A stretch of DNA of 64,000 nt from Adiantum capillus-veneris (lineage: Eukaryota > Streptophyta > Polypodiopsida > Polypodiales > Pteridaceae). Under the pieces are notes generated by a model. That model was given only the letters and a program-made list of their open reading frames with translations. It ran no database searches and was not told where the DNA came from. Position numbers and translations under genes: made by a program. The stretch is taken from the NCBI GenBank assembly GCA_014529385.2, contig CM043953.1, positions 108,072,549 through 108,136,548 of the forward strand, read 5' to 3'. Below are positions 43,092 to 54,830 of the stretch, piece by piece; position 1 is the first letter of the stretch; each line of letters opens with the position of its first letter.

Positions 43092-43680
43092 TTACCTCTC
43101 TTTGTACAGAGGTGAGCTTCTGCTGCAGCGCCATAGGAGAGAGAAGAAGCCAGCGTTCGATTTTCCAACGAGGAGGGTCCAATGTGGGCAAATAGTAGCG
43201 TGCTTGGCACAAGCCCGCACACGTATCTAAGCGGGGGCAAATTTGACACATGCTATGCCTTCTCTCTCTACATGCGTCCTGCTCGGATGTTCTTTTTTCG
43301 CTGCCTCTTTTCAACGTTGGGCGTTTTTCTTTTTAACGCTACAAGATGGCTTGTCTTTTTAATTTATTAAAAGACTAGGTCCCTTTTAAGTGTGGACACC
43401 TTGATTTTTTTAAAGGGGGTGAATGTGAGGCCTGTGTTTTATTAAAAGTCACTTATAGAGAGTAAGTTTCCCTGCATAGAAACTCATTTTCCAGCCCTTT
43501 GCTTCTCTCTATTAATCCTTCCTCTCATCGGCTCGCACTCCCGCGCTCCCGTCACCACCTGCTCGTCTTCGAACGCTCACACTGACACGCAGAGCTCCTC
43601 AAAGTTCAACTTTTTGCGACCGAAAAGTGCAAAAAAGGCCGAGTTTCGCGTGAAACTTCCAGTTTTTCACGCACTTTGCC

Positions 43681-44710
43681 ATGGATTCCTCCAGCTTGGA
43701 TGTGCAGCATGAGGACGCACCAGATAATGTTTAAATTCCGTTCACGTATGCTCTATCAACATCTACACACCTGGATTACAAGTACCTTCCAGAGCTTTGA
43801 CTAGGGTGTTACCGCTATGGAAAACGCGAACGTTCATACGAACATTCGCTTGGCCTCTCTCGAACGGGTCGTGCAAGGGCTTAGTTCCCGACTTACCGCT
43901 CTCGGCTTATCCGATGACCATGCGTATTTTCAAGGGTGAAACTCGTCTTCGACAATTGCGGACGCAGATTGCTGCTTTTGGGCGTTCACAGGGTGGTCCA
44001 ACTGCCACGATTCCGTACAATACTACAAATTTCTCAAGGGAGGAGAAGGAATGTACGGATCCGCCGTAAATAATTGGTTGCACCAGTGGACCACGTATGT
44101 TGACCTCCACGGGGAGCATGATGAGTGGAGAATTCAGACGATTCCTCTCTATTTGCACAGCAAGGCGCTTACCTGGTGATGTGATATGACAGAGAAGCCT
44201 AGGACGTAGGCTGATTTCTGTGTGAAATTCAAGAGGGATTTCGCCAAAATGGATCCTTTGAAAGCTTACGTCAAATTGCAGAGTCTTTCGAGAAAAGCTC
44301 TTTCTTTTGGGAAGTACACAACTTTCAAAGAAGTTCTTACCTTCTGCAAGGTGGATTCTACGCACGTTGTGCACATGTACTTGTTGGGCTTACATGAAGA
44401 TTATCATTGGGCCTTAATCAAGGACAAAGCCCCGACTGATGTCGAGGATGCAGTGGCAAAGGCTAGGACGTTCTATTTGATAAATGGAGCGAATTATGAG
44501 AAGAAAAGAACTTCAGACCATCATTCCGGTGAGGGCGCTTCGAGGAAGCGACCTTGATTCTAGCACTAGTCCAAATCACCGCCGAGATCTTCTCAGGAGA
44601 AGAAGAAAGCCAAAAATGCTTCGGTTGCTGATGCAGTGAAGAAGGGGACTTGCTTCGGATGTGGCCAGATGGGTCATCAAATCAAGGATTGCCCCAAGAA
44701 GAAGCCAAAG
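43681..44710 (+). pseudogene. Gypsy-3 gag with CCHC zinc knuckle
   Basis: The ATG at 43681 opens ~17 codons before a stop; further pieces follow in other frames (43797-44069). The clear part is 44222-44557 ('FKRDFAKMDPLKAYVKLQSL', 'LLGLHEDYHWALIK'), a retrotrans_gag region. At 44648-44700 C-F-G-C-G-Q-M-G-H-Q-I-K-D-C is a perfect C-x2-C-x4-H-x4-C knuckle followed by a lysine-rich tail. A stop separates knuckle and capsid pieces. Confidence 0.75.
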
Positions 44711-44829
44711 AAATCGCAAGATCGTCCTTCGGTTCAGATTCACGAGATCTCAGGTAACTCTGATGTCTTTCAAGTTGAAATCCATCATTTAGCGTAAGTT
44801 CATGCACTAATTGTACTTCTAGCACCAAA

Positions 44830-45609
44830 GTGTTTGATAAGCACGATCTTCTCCGTTTCCTCGGAAAGATCAATGGTCATGACGGGACCGTACTCCTTGA
44901 TAATGGAAGCTTACACAATTTTGTGGATGCAAAATCGGTGCAAAAATTGAGCCTGCGGACACGGGACAGTGACCATGAGTATCGCGTGAAGATGGCTCAT
45001 GGCGAGGATACGGATTTATGGAATCGGATGGTTCCAGATTTGTCGCTCGAGCTATCTGATTACAAAGAGAACGTGGATTTCCACATCATATGCTTGGATA
45101 GAGCAGATGTTATTTTAGGAATTCCATGGTTTTATGATAAACAAGACTCATTGTATATAGACTATGTACATCACTCTCTTGTTTTTGTTAAGCAGGACAT
45201 GCCTCATGTATTTGTTTCACTTTGTAATCAGATTTCTGTAAATAATGGTTTTGCACTACCAGTTCTTATTGCTTTGGAAATGTATAAAGATATAAAGTTT
45301 TCTGATATTGACTTTTATCAATGTGTACCATCTGGTTGGTTTGATTCATTAGTGCTTGGTACTTTTGTCACTGAATTTTGTAAAAATGTTTCATGTTCTT
45401 TTGTTGAACTTGAGGATTCCGACGAGTCCAACCTTACCCGAGAAATCATGACTGATTTCAAGGATGTTTTTTCTGATGATCTGCCTCTTGGCTTGTCGCC
45501 TTCAAGAGGGGTAGATCATGACATTGAGTTGGTGGCTGGTAGTCAGCCCTTCTCAAAGCAACCCTATCGGTTTAGTAAAACCGAGGAGGACGAGATTCAA
45601 CGAAGCTGA
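44830..45609 (+). pseudogene. Gypsy-3 protease and RT lead-in
   Basis: 259 codons. 'GTVLLDNGSLHNFVDAKSV' is the retropepsin loop with D-N-G in place of D-[ST]-G. 'DRADVILGIPWFYDKQDSLY' is the conserved ILG-P-W-F flank. The C-terminus ('DDLPLGLSPSRGVDHDIELV', 'KQPYRFSKTEEDEI') is the usual approach to gypsy RT, where the frame breaks. Confidence 0.8.
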
Positions 45610-46319
45610 AAGATTATCTTGACAGGAGTTTTGTTCGCCCAAGTAAATCTTCGTGGGGAGCGCCAATGTTACTTTCTCGAAAAAAGGATAACACTATGTG
45701 ATTTTGCGTGGATTACAAAGGGTTGAATAAGCTCACTGTTAAGAACAAAAGTATCCGCTCCCGCGTATGGACAATATGATAGATCGGCTCCATGGAGCGC
45801 TGTATTTTACGAAGATAGACCTGCAATCAGGCTATCACCAGGTACGGATCAAACTGGAAGACGTTTCTAAGACAGGTTTCCATACGCGTTATGGTCACTA
45901 TGAGTTTTTGTTCTTGCCTTTTGGTTTGACCAATGCTCTAGCTACCTTTCAGCAGATAATGAATGATTTGCTGAGACTGTTTCTAGGCAACTTCGTTGTT
46001 GTATTTCTCGATGACACGTTGATCTATAGCCGAAGTTTGTCTGAGCACTTAGCGCATATACGCGCTGTTCTCGAAGTACTGAGAACTAAGAAGCTTTATG
46101 CCAAGGCTTTTAAGTGTGAATTCTTTAGGAAAGAGCTTTTATACTTGGGTCACATCATTTACTCGCGATGGAATTCGCGTTGACCCTGAAAAGTTGGATA
46201 AAGTGCGAAATTGGCCGATTCTGAAGAATGTACGCCAAGTAAAGTCCTTTTTAGGCTTTACAAGATTCTTTCGCAAATTTATCAAGGATTACTCTAAAGT
46301 TGCTACTCCGCTTACGTAA
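45610..46319 (+). pseudogene. Gypsy-3 reverse transcriptase
   Basis: Frame 45767-46183 holds 'YFTKIDLQSGYHQVRIK' (catalytic D of motif A), 'FLPFGLTNALATFQQIMND', and the active-site 'VVVFLDDTLIYS' (F-L-D-D). Frame 46098-46319 continues the thumb ('WPILKNVRQVKSFLGFTRFF'). A frameshift lies near 46170 and stops lie around 45700. Confidence 0.88.
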
Positions 46320-46334
46320 CTTTTAAAAGGAGGG

Positions 46335-46860
46335 GTGAAAGGGCCGAAGACTTCAGGACCTCACCGTAAAGGTAACCCCCCTATTGTCTGGAATGAGGGT
46401 CTCGACGAGAGCTTTTGGACACTAAAGCACTTGGTGACTACCGCGCCAATATTGCACATTGTGGACCCTAGCAAACCGTTTGTGGTTGAGATGGATGCTA
46501 GTGATTATGCCATTGGTGCGGCGTTATACCAGGATGGACGTCCTGTTGCGTTTGAAAGTAAGAAACTTTCTGATGCTGAGATGCGTTATCCAACGAGAAG
46601 GAGCTTTAGGCCGTAGTCCACGCCTTGAGGAAATGGAGACACTACTTATATGGCTCTACGTTTGTAGCATGGACAGATCATCACTCTTTGCGCTGTCTGT
46701 GATCAGGGTGATCTTAGAGACCGGAAGGCTAGATGGGTTGAGCTTATGCAAGAGTTTGACTTTGAGGACCGTTATAGAAAAGGATCTAGCAATCGAGCTG
46801 CTGATGCACTCGGGGGGGATTCTTGAGGTTAATGCCTTGTCTATGGTTGAAATCTCGACG
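46335..46860 (+). pseudogene. Gypsy-3 RNase H
   Basis: Frame 46335-46616 ('FWTLKHLVTTAPIL', 'KPFVVEMDASDYAIGAALYQ') holds the first catalytic aspartate. After a stop at 46615 another phase continues 'VHALRKWRHYLYGSTFVAWT' and 'DHHSL' (second acid region), ending near 'AADAL' at about 46810. Confidence 0.8.
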
Positions 46861-46989
46861 GACTTCTATCTCTCTCTTCGAGGGCTATGTCGTTCCAATA
46901 GCCATTTTTGCAAGATATGGAACGAGGTCGAAGCGGGGCATGACTCGCGTACAGGCTTGGGTGATCCGGAGACCCAAGTGAGTCGTGCT

Positions 46990-47700
46990 GGAGAGACGAG
47001 ACAGCGACAATATTCCTTCCTTTAAAGGTGGACTATTGTTTAGAATTGGTAAAGTCTGCGTGCCGGAAATCAATGAGGTTTGACAAAAGGATTTTGTGCG
47101 AATGCCACGATGTTCCTAGTGCTAGGCACCCAGGTATTCAAAGAACTTTAGCTTTGGTCAAGCGATATTTCTATTGGCCAAGAATGCGCTCTTACATAGA
47201 GAGCTATGTGAAGAGATGCGCTCAGTGTTAGGTCAATAAGGCAGAGCGCCTTAGGAAAGCTGGCCTGCTACATCCATTGGAAATCCCAGATGCCAAGTGA
47301 CAGAGTATTTCCATGGACTTCATCGTTGGTTTGCTAAATACTAGTCGGGGCAACTTACAAAGATGACGAAATTTATACCGATGACGTCGACAGTGAAAGG
47401 CCATTCTGTATGGTCTACCAGAGGATATCGTCAGTGATCTAGATACTAAGTTCATTGGCCGATTTTGGTGAGATGTGTTTACTCATCTTCAGACGAAGTT
47501 GAGTATGTCATCTGCTAACCATCCTGAGTCCATTGGACAAACTGAGAGGATGAATCATACATTAGAGGACATGTTGAGAGCCTATGTCTCTCACAGGCAG
47601 TCTGATTGGGAAAGGTATCTTCCACAATTAGAGTTTGCCTATAATAGTAGCAAGCATCTACTACTGGATTTAGCCACTTCATGCTGATGTATGGATTTGA
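46990..47700 (+). pseudogene. Gypsy-3 integrase
   Basis: 47028-47231 contains the zinc domain 'CHDVPSARHPGIQRTLALV' with 'YFYWPRMRSYIESYVKRCAQC' (HHCC). The core begins about 47290 ('SISMDFIVGLL', catalytic D in M-D-F). It is interrupted and partly deleted, then 47475-47687 holds 'NHPESIGQTERMNHTLEDML' (third acid region with G-Q-T-E-R) and 'WERYLPQLEFAYNSSKH'. Confidence 0.8.
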
Positions 47701-47949
47701 GCCTAAATCCCTAATTGCTATCGGCTTAGAGAGAAAGTCAAGGAACGCCAAGCTCGTGATTTCCTGTATGACATGCAAGAAATGAATTGGCTAAGGATGT
47801 ATAAGAACGGCTCGAGATCGAGTCACTACTTATGCTAATCAAAAGAGATCTTCCAGGACTCTAGATATGGGACAATGAGTCTATCTGAAGATGCCCAAGG
47901 ATTCCAACACTATGCGAACGGGAAAGCATTATAAGATTTCAGCTAGATA

Positions 47950-48270
47950 TTGTGGTCCATTCTTGATCACAAGAAGATTGGCCAAGTTGCTTATAAACTG
48001 GCTCTTCCTTTGGATGTTAGTGTACATCTAGTGTTTCATGTTAGCCGCCTTAAAGTAAAATTGGGCAAAGCCAACGTTGTTGTGCCTATTGAGGAAAATG
48101 TATGGCAAGATATGCAAACTAATTATATTCCTAGAGAACCAGAGGCAATTTTAGATCATCGTACCTGTCATTCGCGCCAAAAGGCTTATGATGAGTACTT
48201 AATTAAATGGAAGGGTCAATCTGAAAGGTTTGCTACTTGGGAACCAGTTAGAGCTTTGAAAGCTCAGTAG
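47950..48270 (+). pseudogene. Gypsy-3 integrase C-terminal region with chromodomain
   Basis: 'LALPLDVSVHLVFHVSRLK' is the conserved integrase tail and 'EAILDHRTCHSRQKAYDEYL' plus 'IKWKGQSERFATWEPVRAL' is a chromodomain (Y-L-I-K-W-K-G..TWEP). This short frame is uninterrupted to its stop at 48270, the natural end of the polyprotein. Confidence 0.85.
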
Positions 48271-49033
48271 CAGAGGAGATCGACATGGCACACGTGGCGG
48301 TGGCCACAGTGGCCTCGACGTCAGATTTCTAGTCAAATGACAGGTGTCACCACTAGCTTCAGCCAGAGAGAGGCTTGTGAGTGGCAGAGAGAGGCAATGA
48401 CTGCTCTCTATAATTAATTTGGACCCTTGTGTTGGAGTTCAAGTTATTGGTGTTTGGACCCATAGGTCGGAGTTCAATGCACATGCATCTAGCAAGGAAC
48501 CAATCAAACGTCTAAAACACTATGGATGGGCGCGCCAATTTATTGTTGTTGGTCAAATTATGGACGGGATGTGTTCCAACAGGTCATTATCTTGGAGTTT
48601 TATATCTTGGACATGATGTGTTCACAGTTAACGAATAAGGATTATTGGACGTAGTGTGGTCTACAGTTCAAAGTTTTTACAAAGGCAATCGATGCTCAAG
48701 ATGGCATTACTTTCAGGTACAAAGTTGAGGAGAGCAACACCGATGTGTATCCAGTATCCCGGCCGGTGCTGGGGTGTCCATGGTAGCTTCTACATCGACT
48801 TGATCTCACTATTGATGTCCACTATGAGTTGCACAGAGAGTGTTAAAGTTTTGGCATCTCAAGTGAACTGCCCAATGTGATCTCATTATTTAGTTTGGCT
48901 TTTAGGTATTTATTTTACTTTATTGGCAAAGTCTTGGGTAGGGCAATTTACGGGGATTGCTATATAAGCAATCCCTTGCCTCCATTGTATACACATTTCA
49001 GTTATTCATTGCCAAGGTTGATTGGTTCAAGAG

Positions 49034-49079
<46 letters not shown>

Positions 49080-49500
49080 CCTTGGTCTCTACGCTTCCGC
49101 ATCGTCGACTTTGACAAGAATTTGAACTGTAGAGTGACACTACATCCAAGAATCCCCATTGGGGAAATGCAATCACATCACGCTCAAGATTCGTCAAGAC
49201 AATGGACTTTGGAACACACCTTGTCCATAATCTCTCCAACACAATGAATTGTTGTAGCATATCCATAGTGTTTTGTATATGTCACTTTTCCACCATCTCG
49301 TACTCCTCAAGCAACTTTGTTAGTAACAAGGGAGCTAATTGAATACTAGTCAATCCAATGTCGCGGAGAGTTGATCATGGATGAGCTTTGCCTTCATACT
49401 GATTGCATGGAAGTTCGGGCTTCAAACTTGATGGAAAATAAGTGACCAAGAAGCGTGACCGCTCGCATCGTAGAGTCTATATTGCGGGAAGATTTCTTGT
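48271..49500. other. Non-coding, LTR-like sequence with (TC)n
   Basis: No gene. GGGTAGGGCAATTTA (48936-48950) followed by TATATAAG (48961) is an LTR-promoter-like motif shared with 59748-59778. (TC)n spans about 49035-49077. Probably contains the 3' LTR of Gypsy-3 or a fragment of a related LTR, but no matching pair was found. Confidence 0.45.
49035..49077. repeat. (TC)n microsatellite
   Basis: Pure TC run followed by a short C run. Confidence 0.95.
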
Positions 49501-49699
49501 GTGAACGCTCGAACAATTGCAGAAACTTGTCAATCTGAAGTCAAGTCCACCCATTGTTGCCAGGGCGCAAATTGTCAAAGGTGCAACGGAAAAGGGTGAA
49601 TCGGGTGATGATCTCATCTGCACTCACAAGCCAACCTCCTCTCGGGACCAGGCAGCCAATGGATCTTGGATCTATTGCCTCCTTGTAGATGGCCTCCGA

Positions 49700-50531
49700 T
49701 CGCGTACTGCCCATCCAACGGGCACAAGTAGCAACCTGCTCATAGGAATCTGCAACTAGGGGTCCAACATGGAGGGAATAGCCACCGGTGCTAGAAGGGG
49801 GGAGACAGATTGCAAGCAAAAAACCCTAGGGAGAGAGAGATCGTTGGTTATAGCAAAATGCTAGAGAGAGAGCGAGAGGCCGCACATAGAAATGCTAGAG
49901 AGAGAACTCTAGAGAGAGAAAACTCTAAAGAGAGTGCCGAAAACGCTGGAAGCTTATGCCAAATGTAGAAGGGGTGGGGGGTGTGCATATATAGGGCAAT
50001 AGGGAAATTGCCTTGCCTAGCATAGAAACCCTACGATGCTAATAAACGGCCAAAATGCTAATAAAGGTGTAAACTCATTGAAACTGACGTGCAACACACA
50101 TTTAGTAGCACAAATAGAGAACGCTAGACTCTGGGTACCCCTAGGAATAGGGTCCCCGCCTCATGGCAGCCTATCGGGTGGGCAACACCATGGAGTGCAT
50201 CAGCGAGAAAAGGTACGTCTATCTCAGATACGGCTGGACAAAGCCACAAAACAGCCTTCGCTCCTCAATTTGCTCCCAGGACATACCGGAGCCAGCACCA
50301 CACAAGAATCTGAACTGATAACACCCCCTCTCATCTCCCGGATGGGAAACAATTCCAAGGGAGTTGGCATAAGACGATAATGTCGCCTATGGAAAAGGTT
50401 TGGTGAAGATATCAACAGGGTTATCTGACATAGAATATACTCTAGTCGAATAGAGCCATCCTTGGTCTTCTCACTAACAAAATGGTACTATATCTCTATA
50501 TGCTCAGTCTGGGCATGAAACACTAGGTTCT
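49700..50531 (-). mobile_element. Ty1/copia 3' end: RNase H remnant, polypurine tract and LTR
   Basis: On the minus strand 50531-50385 reads 'NLVFHAQTEHIEI' (stop) 'YHFVSEKTKDGSIRLEYI' and, one phase over, 'DNPVDIFTKPFP' then stop: the copia RNase H tail. After it, GAGATGAGAGGGGG and then TGTTATCAGTTCAG (LTR start at 50323, extending to lower coordinates) are the polypurine tract and LTR. A minus-strand CTATATATGCAC at about 49985-49996 fits an LTR TATA box, and GA-rich repeats lie at 49830-49935. The lower LTR boundary is not certain. The element is cut at 50531 by the LTR-A insertion. Confidence 0.7.
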
Positions 50532-50640
50532 TGTCACAAACTGTTGATGTGTCAAGCCATTAAAGAACGAAGCCAACCTACAGATCCTGGTCGAGAGGCC
50601 TAAACCCCAAGTGAAGAAGCAGAAGCAGCAGAAGAAGTTT
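50532..50640 (+). repeat. LTR-A fragment (left part of an LTR split by Gypsy-4)
   Basis: Starts TGTCACAAACTGTTGATG and matches 57221-57330 closely. It continues, after removal of 50641-56074, at 56075. It shows that Gypsy-4 landed inside an older LTR. Confidence 0.9.
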
Positions 50641-50784
50641 TGTCCCGAAATGATGATGTGACATTACCAGATGGATCAAAGACCATATTTATAAGGTGTT
50701 CCCAACTTATGGGGTTTTGTCCGTCGATAAGGCCTAGGGGACATAAGTAAAAAAAAAATGAAAGAGAAGGCCCAAGCTGGCAAG

Positions 50785-51830
50785 AAACGATGAAAGATCC
50801 GAAGATAGAAAAAATAAGAAAGCCAAGAAAAGAAAATCCCACCAAAGATCTCGGAAATATTTAGATAGCTTGGAGGAGACTTCATCCTCTTCTGAGAGTT
50901 TGGACTCTGATGAACCAATGTTTTATTCTAAGAGGAAGCATTTGTACAGAGCCAACCAATATGACTTTCTCGAGGACAAGAGCAAGAAGACCAAAGATTT
51001 CAAGGAGGGTGGACAAGCACTTAAGTTTGATATTTTTTCAGGCTTTCGAGATAAGCACAAGGCCCTCGCTTTTATTCAACAGTTTGACATAGCTTATTCT
51101 GGAGGGCACTATTCAGAGCACTCCAAGGTTCGGAGGGCAGCATCTTCTTTGAAAGGAAATGCACAGACATGGTGGTCCGTCCACTCTCTTGCTACGAGTG
51201 GAAGCACCGACAAAGTGGCTGAAGTTCAAGCGACTTTTCACTTCCTCTTGGCTCACTCCGGAGTACGAACGTGATGTGATAACCACTTGGAATCACTTTC
51301 GGATGATCAAGGAAGATATTTTGGATACTTATTGTCATAGATTTTGGGATACCTTCTTACCGGCCTCTTATTTTAGAAAGATCACTTTTAAAGAACACAA
51401 CAAGCGATTTTGTTGTGGTCTACCCAAAGAGATACGAGATTACTGCTTACTGTAGAAGTCCGAGTCCATACAACAACTGATGGGACATGCTAAGCAAGGG
51501 TTTGCTATGCATTCGGGTACTCTTATGCATCCAACTGATCAACCTTTGACAGTCAGGACCAGACATAATTTGAATAATGGCAACAGAAGAAAAGAGAAGT
51601 TTCAGAAAAAGAAAGATACATGCATTTGGGTACTCTTATGCATCCAACTGATCAACCTTTGACAGCCAGGACCAGACATAATTTGAATAATGGCAACAGA
51701 AGAAAAGAGAAGTTTCAGATACATGTCCCTAACTAACAGAGGAACAGAAATCCGAGTACTTAAAAAACAGGGAAGTGCTTTGAATGTGGGAAACAAGGAC
51801 ATATTTAAGCATGTTGTTTTAAAAAGGCAC
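50785..51830 (+). pseudogene. Gypsy-4 gag
   Basis: Basic N-terminus, then the 50870-51274 frame ('GQALKFDIFSGFRDKHKALA', 'AASSLKGNAQTWWSVHSLAT') and, after a frameshift, 51159-51455 ('TWNHFRMIKEDILDTYCHRF', 'FCCGLPKEIRDYCL'): a retrotrans_gag capsid. A 113-bp tandem duplication follows (51507-51605 / 51620-51718). At about 51778 C-F-E-C-G-K-Q-G-H-I then a TAA and a C is a broken CCHC knuckle. Confidence 0.8.
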
Positions 51831-51899
51831 CCATAGGACAATTAGACGATAGGCCAGAGCAGCCGAAGAACGTGGAAGGAAAAAAAAGTGAAAGTAGGA

Positions 51900-52620
51900 T
51901 TGGTACCAGATTGTATGGGGACCGACCCGGATCAGATGGATGAAAGCACTGAACTTTGCCGCGCATGGGTCAAAGTGCGAGACCAAGAAGCCTTGATCTT
52001 CTTTGACAGAGGAGCCAAGGGCAACTTTATTTCATCCGAATTGGCAGCTTGACTTGGAATCACGCCCAAGGAAATGGGGTCACAGGCGGATGTTGTTCTT
52101 GCAGCACTGGACGGGATGTTGCCATTACGCCTGTCATTGGCAAACTGCGTTTGCATTGTCAGGGGTATTTAGGTCACGAGAACTTTTACATCATGCCTTT
52201 ATAAGGGTGTGACATCCTCCTAGGAATCCCTTGGTTTCACAAGAACAGCGCCGTGGTTGATTATAGGGCCAGGAAAGCGACTTTGAAGAATTAGAAGGGG
52301 CGAGAAATTGTACTTGATGTAAAGCTAAAGGGCGAGTCCGTCCCACTTCTATCGGTTTCGGCTATTTCCAAATTAATGAATTCCAGTCTTTTTGTTTACT
52401 CGATCTTCTTGAAGAAATTGAAAGATGAACAAAGTTCAAACATGTCTGATTCAGAAAAGGAATGGCAAGAATTTCTACACGCACAGGCTAACTGTTTCTT
52501 TGAAGACCTACCAGGCGATTACCTTCTTCTCGTCTTGGGATCACACGATTGATTTGATTCCCGACAGTATTCCACCGAACCGGCCACCTTATCGAGTTAG
52601 CCGAGCCCAAAATCAAGAAA
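51900..52620 (+). pseudogene. Gypsy-4 protease region
   Basis: Reading around 51960-52050 gives 'ALIFFDRGAKGNFISSELAA', the retropepsin loop with D-R-G-A instead of D-[ST]-G-A. Later, in another phase at about 52205-52240, the ILGIPW-like flank is read as L-L-G-I-P-W-F. Several frameshifts and stops. 52560-52620 ('DSIPPNRPPYRVS') leads into RT. Confidence 0.65.
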
Positions 52621-52649
52621 TAATAAACTAGGTAAAAGAACTTCTAGAA

Positions 52650-53110
52650 AAGAGTCTCATCCAACCTAGCACTTCACCTTTTTGTTCACGAGTGTTGCTA
52701 GTCTTAATTAAAGATGGATCTTGGAGAATGTGCATTGACTATAGAGCTCTCAAAAAAATCACCATAAAAAATAGATTCCCTATCCGAAGGATTGTTGATA
52801 TACTCGACAGACTTTGGGGATCCTCTTGTTTTAGTAGAATTGATTTGAAGAGTGGATATCATCAGATCCAAATGGTTCTTGGAGACATCTATAAGACAAC
52901 TTTCAGGACGAGTTTTGGTTTGTACGAATATTTGGTGATGCCATTTGGCCTTACGAATGCTCCAGCATTCAACCGTATGATGGGTAGGATTTTTAGAGAG
53001 TATCGATCGTTTGTGGGCACTTTCTTTGACGACATCATCGTCTTCTTCAAGAATGAGATAGAACTCAGACACCACCTGTTGCTGGTTTTCTAGGCACTGC
53101 AGAAGCATAA
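52650..53110 (+). pseudogene. Gypsy-4 reverse transcriptase
   Basis: 52692-53093 contains 'KDGSWRMCIDYRALKKITI', 'FSRIDLKSGYHQIQM' (motif A), 'YLVMPFGLTNAPAF' and the active site 'TFFDDIIVFF' (F-F-D-D). The conserved blocks are in order. It ends at a TAG where 'L-x-A-L-Q-K-H' would follow. Confidence 0.9.
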
Positions 53111-53111
53111 G

Positions 53112-53780
53112 TTGGTTATAAATGCGAAAAAGAGCGAGTTTTTCTTGCCTAAGATACATTTCTTGGGACACATTGTAGAAGGGGTAAGGATGGACCCGCC
53201 CAAAATCGAGACTATTCATGATTGGCCTGATTTAAGGAATGTTCATGAAGCTCGAAGTTTTCTTGGCTTGTGCTCATATTATAGGCGATTTATTCGGAAA
53301 TTTGCAGAGATAGTTTCTCCTTTGCATATGCTGACTCAGAAAGGAGTTCCTTTACTTGGACAGAGATTGCAGCCTTTCAAACACTCAAGAAAAAGTTGAC
53401 AACAGGACCCGTTTTGGCCCTGCTGGACTTGCAAAAGCCATTTGAAGTTTACTGTGATGCTTGTGATCGCAGTTTGGGAGCAGTCTTGATGCAAGAAGGC
53501 CATGTCATTGCTTATGAGAGCAGGATGGTTTCACAGAGTTACGAGAAAGAGCTCTTGGCAGTTATCTATGCTCTTACACAGTGGCGACACTTTCTACTTG
53601 GAGCTGATTTTACTGTCTTTACAGACCATCAGGGTTTACGCTACTTCTTGTCATAGAGGCAGCTTTCGTAAAAGCAAATGAGGTGGGCTAACATCCTGTC
53701 ATAGGTCCATTTCCGGATAGTCCATGTTCAGGGACAAAAGAATTTAGTGGTAGATGCGTTGTCTAGAAAGCCCTTGGTTC
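53112..53780 (+). pseudogene. Gypsy-4 RT thumb and RNase H
   Basis: 53112-53399 has 'KKSEFFLPKIHFLGHIV' and 'EARSFLGLCSYYRRFIRKFA'. 53396-53656, one phase over, has 'KPFEVYCDACDRSLGAVLMQ' (RNase H first D), 'YEKELLAVIYALTQWRHFLL' and 'FTDHQGLRYFLS'. A stop at 53656 precedes the readable tail 'KNLVVDALSRKP' at about 53735-53775. Confidence 0.88.
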
Positions 53781-53817
53781 TGGCTATCTCGGTGATACAT
53801 CATCGAGCTTCGAGGAT

Positions 53818-54830
53818 ATGGTAGGTGCGTACGCCATAGATCTTGATTTTGCAGATATCTTTCACCGGATACAGATTGGAGAGACAATTGCAAGCTATTC
53901 TATAAGGGATGGCTATTTAATGCGGAAAACGATGTGTGCTACACAACCTTTGAGTGTAAAGGTTTTGACAGAGTGCCATTGTTCACCTTTTTTGGGCCAC
54001 CGCGGCATAGATACTACCTTGAAGGCTATTGAGCGTTACTTTTTCTGGCCGAGGCTCAAAAAGGATGTGCACGAGTTTGTTTGCAGCTGTTTGGTATGCC
54101 AAAAGGTCAAGTTTGACAGGCACAAGGCACCGGGACTTCTACAACCTTTACCCATACCCTCCCGTCCCTAGGAAAGCATTGCCATAGATTTTATTTTTGA
54201 TCTTCCCAAGACTCAAAGTGGGCATGATGGCATTTGGACAGTCATCGACAAATTCAGTATTCAGGCCCACCTTCATTCTAGTAAAGAAGACAATTAAGCC
54301 TAAGTATTTGGCGAGTTTGTTGGTGAGGCTGTTCATTTCACAGATTTTTCGGTTACATGGCATGCTCGAATCCATAGTTTCGGACAAAGACCCCCGATTC
54401 ACGAGTTTTTTTTGGAGGGCAATTTGGGAGAACATTGGTACATGGTTGTAATTCTCGTCCTCATTCCCCCCACAGATAGACGAGCAGTCTAAAATAGCAA
54501 ATTCATGGTTTTGGTTTTATTAAAGTCTTACATATTGGATCAGAAGACTCAATGGGAAAAGTACTTGCTCTTGGGTGGAATTTTCATACAACAACATGGT
54601 TAATTTCTCGACGAGGAAGGCGCCATTTGAAGTAATCGAAGGTGCTAAGAAGGTTCCACTATTTCTAAGCATAGAAGATAAGATTTTTGAAGCGGATCAG
54701 TATACGAGAGATTTGGACACTGCTTTTGCCAAGATTCGCGAGGCTCTTGAGAAGTCTCAAGCACGACATAAAACATCGACACGACTTGCAGTTGAAGGAA
54801 GATGATTGGGTGCATTGAATGCGAAGTGGA
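53818..54830 (+). pseudogene. Gypsy-4 integrase
   Basis: 53818-54171 holds the HHCC zinc domain ('ECHCSPFLGHRGIDTTLKAI', 'CSCLVCQKVK') and the core approach. At about 54175-54200 the core starts ('IAIDFIFDLPK', D in I-D-F). 54197-54451 ('HGMLESIVSDKDPRFTSFFW', second acid) and 54575-54805 ('FSYNNMVNFSTRKAPFEVIE') complete it with frameshifts. The third-acid region around 54440-54560 is degraded. No chromodomain was recognised downstream. Confidence 0.85.

Larger units (their letters stand above)
42197..43680. other. Intron-like or non-coding sequence with long C, GA and TA repeats
   Basis: Begins with the RING splice donor. It contains an impure C run at about 42359-42436 with (GA)n at 42457-42494, and (TA)n-(GA)n at about 43050-43091. 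'AAAGGGGGTGAA' followed by TGTGAGGCC at about 43415-43436 looks like a polypurine tract/LTR start but no partner LTR was found. The open frames here are repeat artefacts. Confidence 0.5.
43681..48270 (+). mobile_element. Ty3/gypsy chromovirus 'Gypsy-3' (decayed)
   Basis: Plus-strand gag (from ATG 43681), CCHC knuckle (~44648-44700), protease, RT, RNase H, integrase with HHCC zinc domain, and a terminal chromodomain, in that order. The chromodomain identifies a chromovirus, a clade whose integrases target heterochromatin. Many frameshifts and stops. LTR ends were not resolved on either side. Confidence 0.85.

Noticed and set aside
43415-43680. 5' LTR of Gypsy-3 starting at TGTGAGGCC
   Set aside because: A purine tract precedes it as in a 3' LTR, but no matching copy was found after 48270, so I did not call it.
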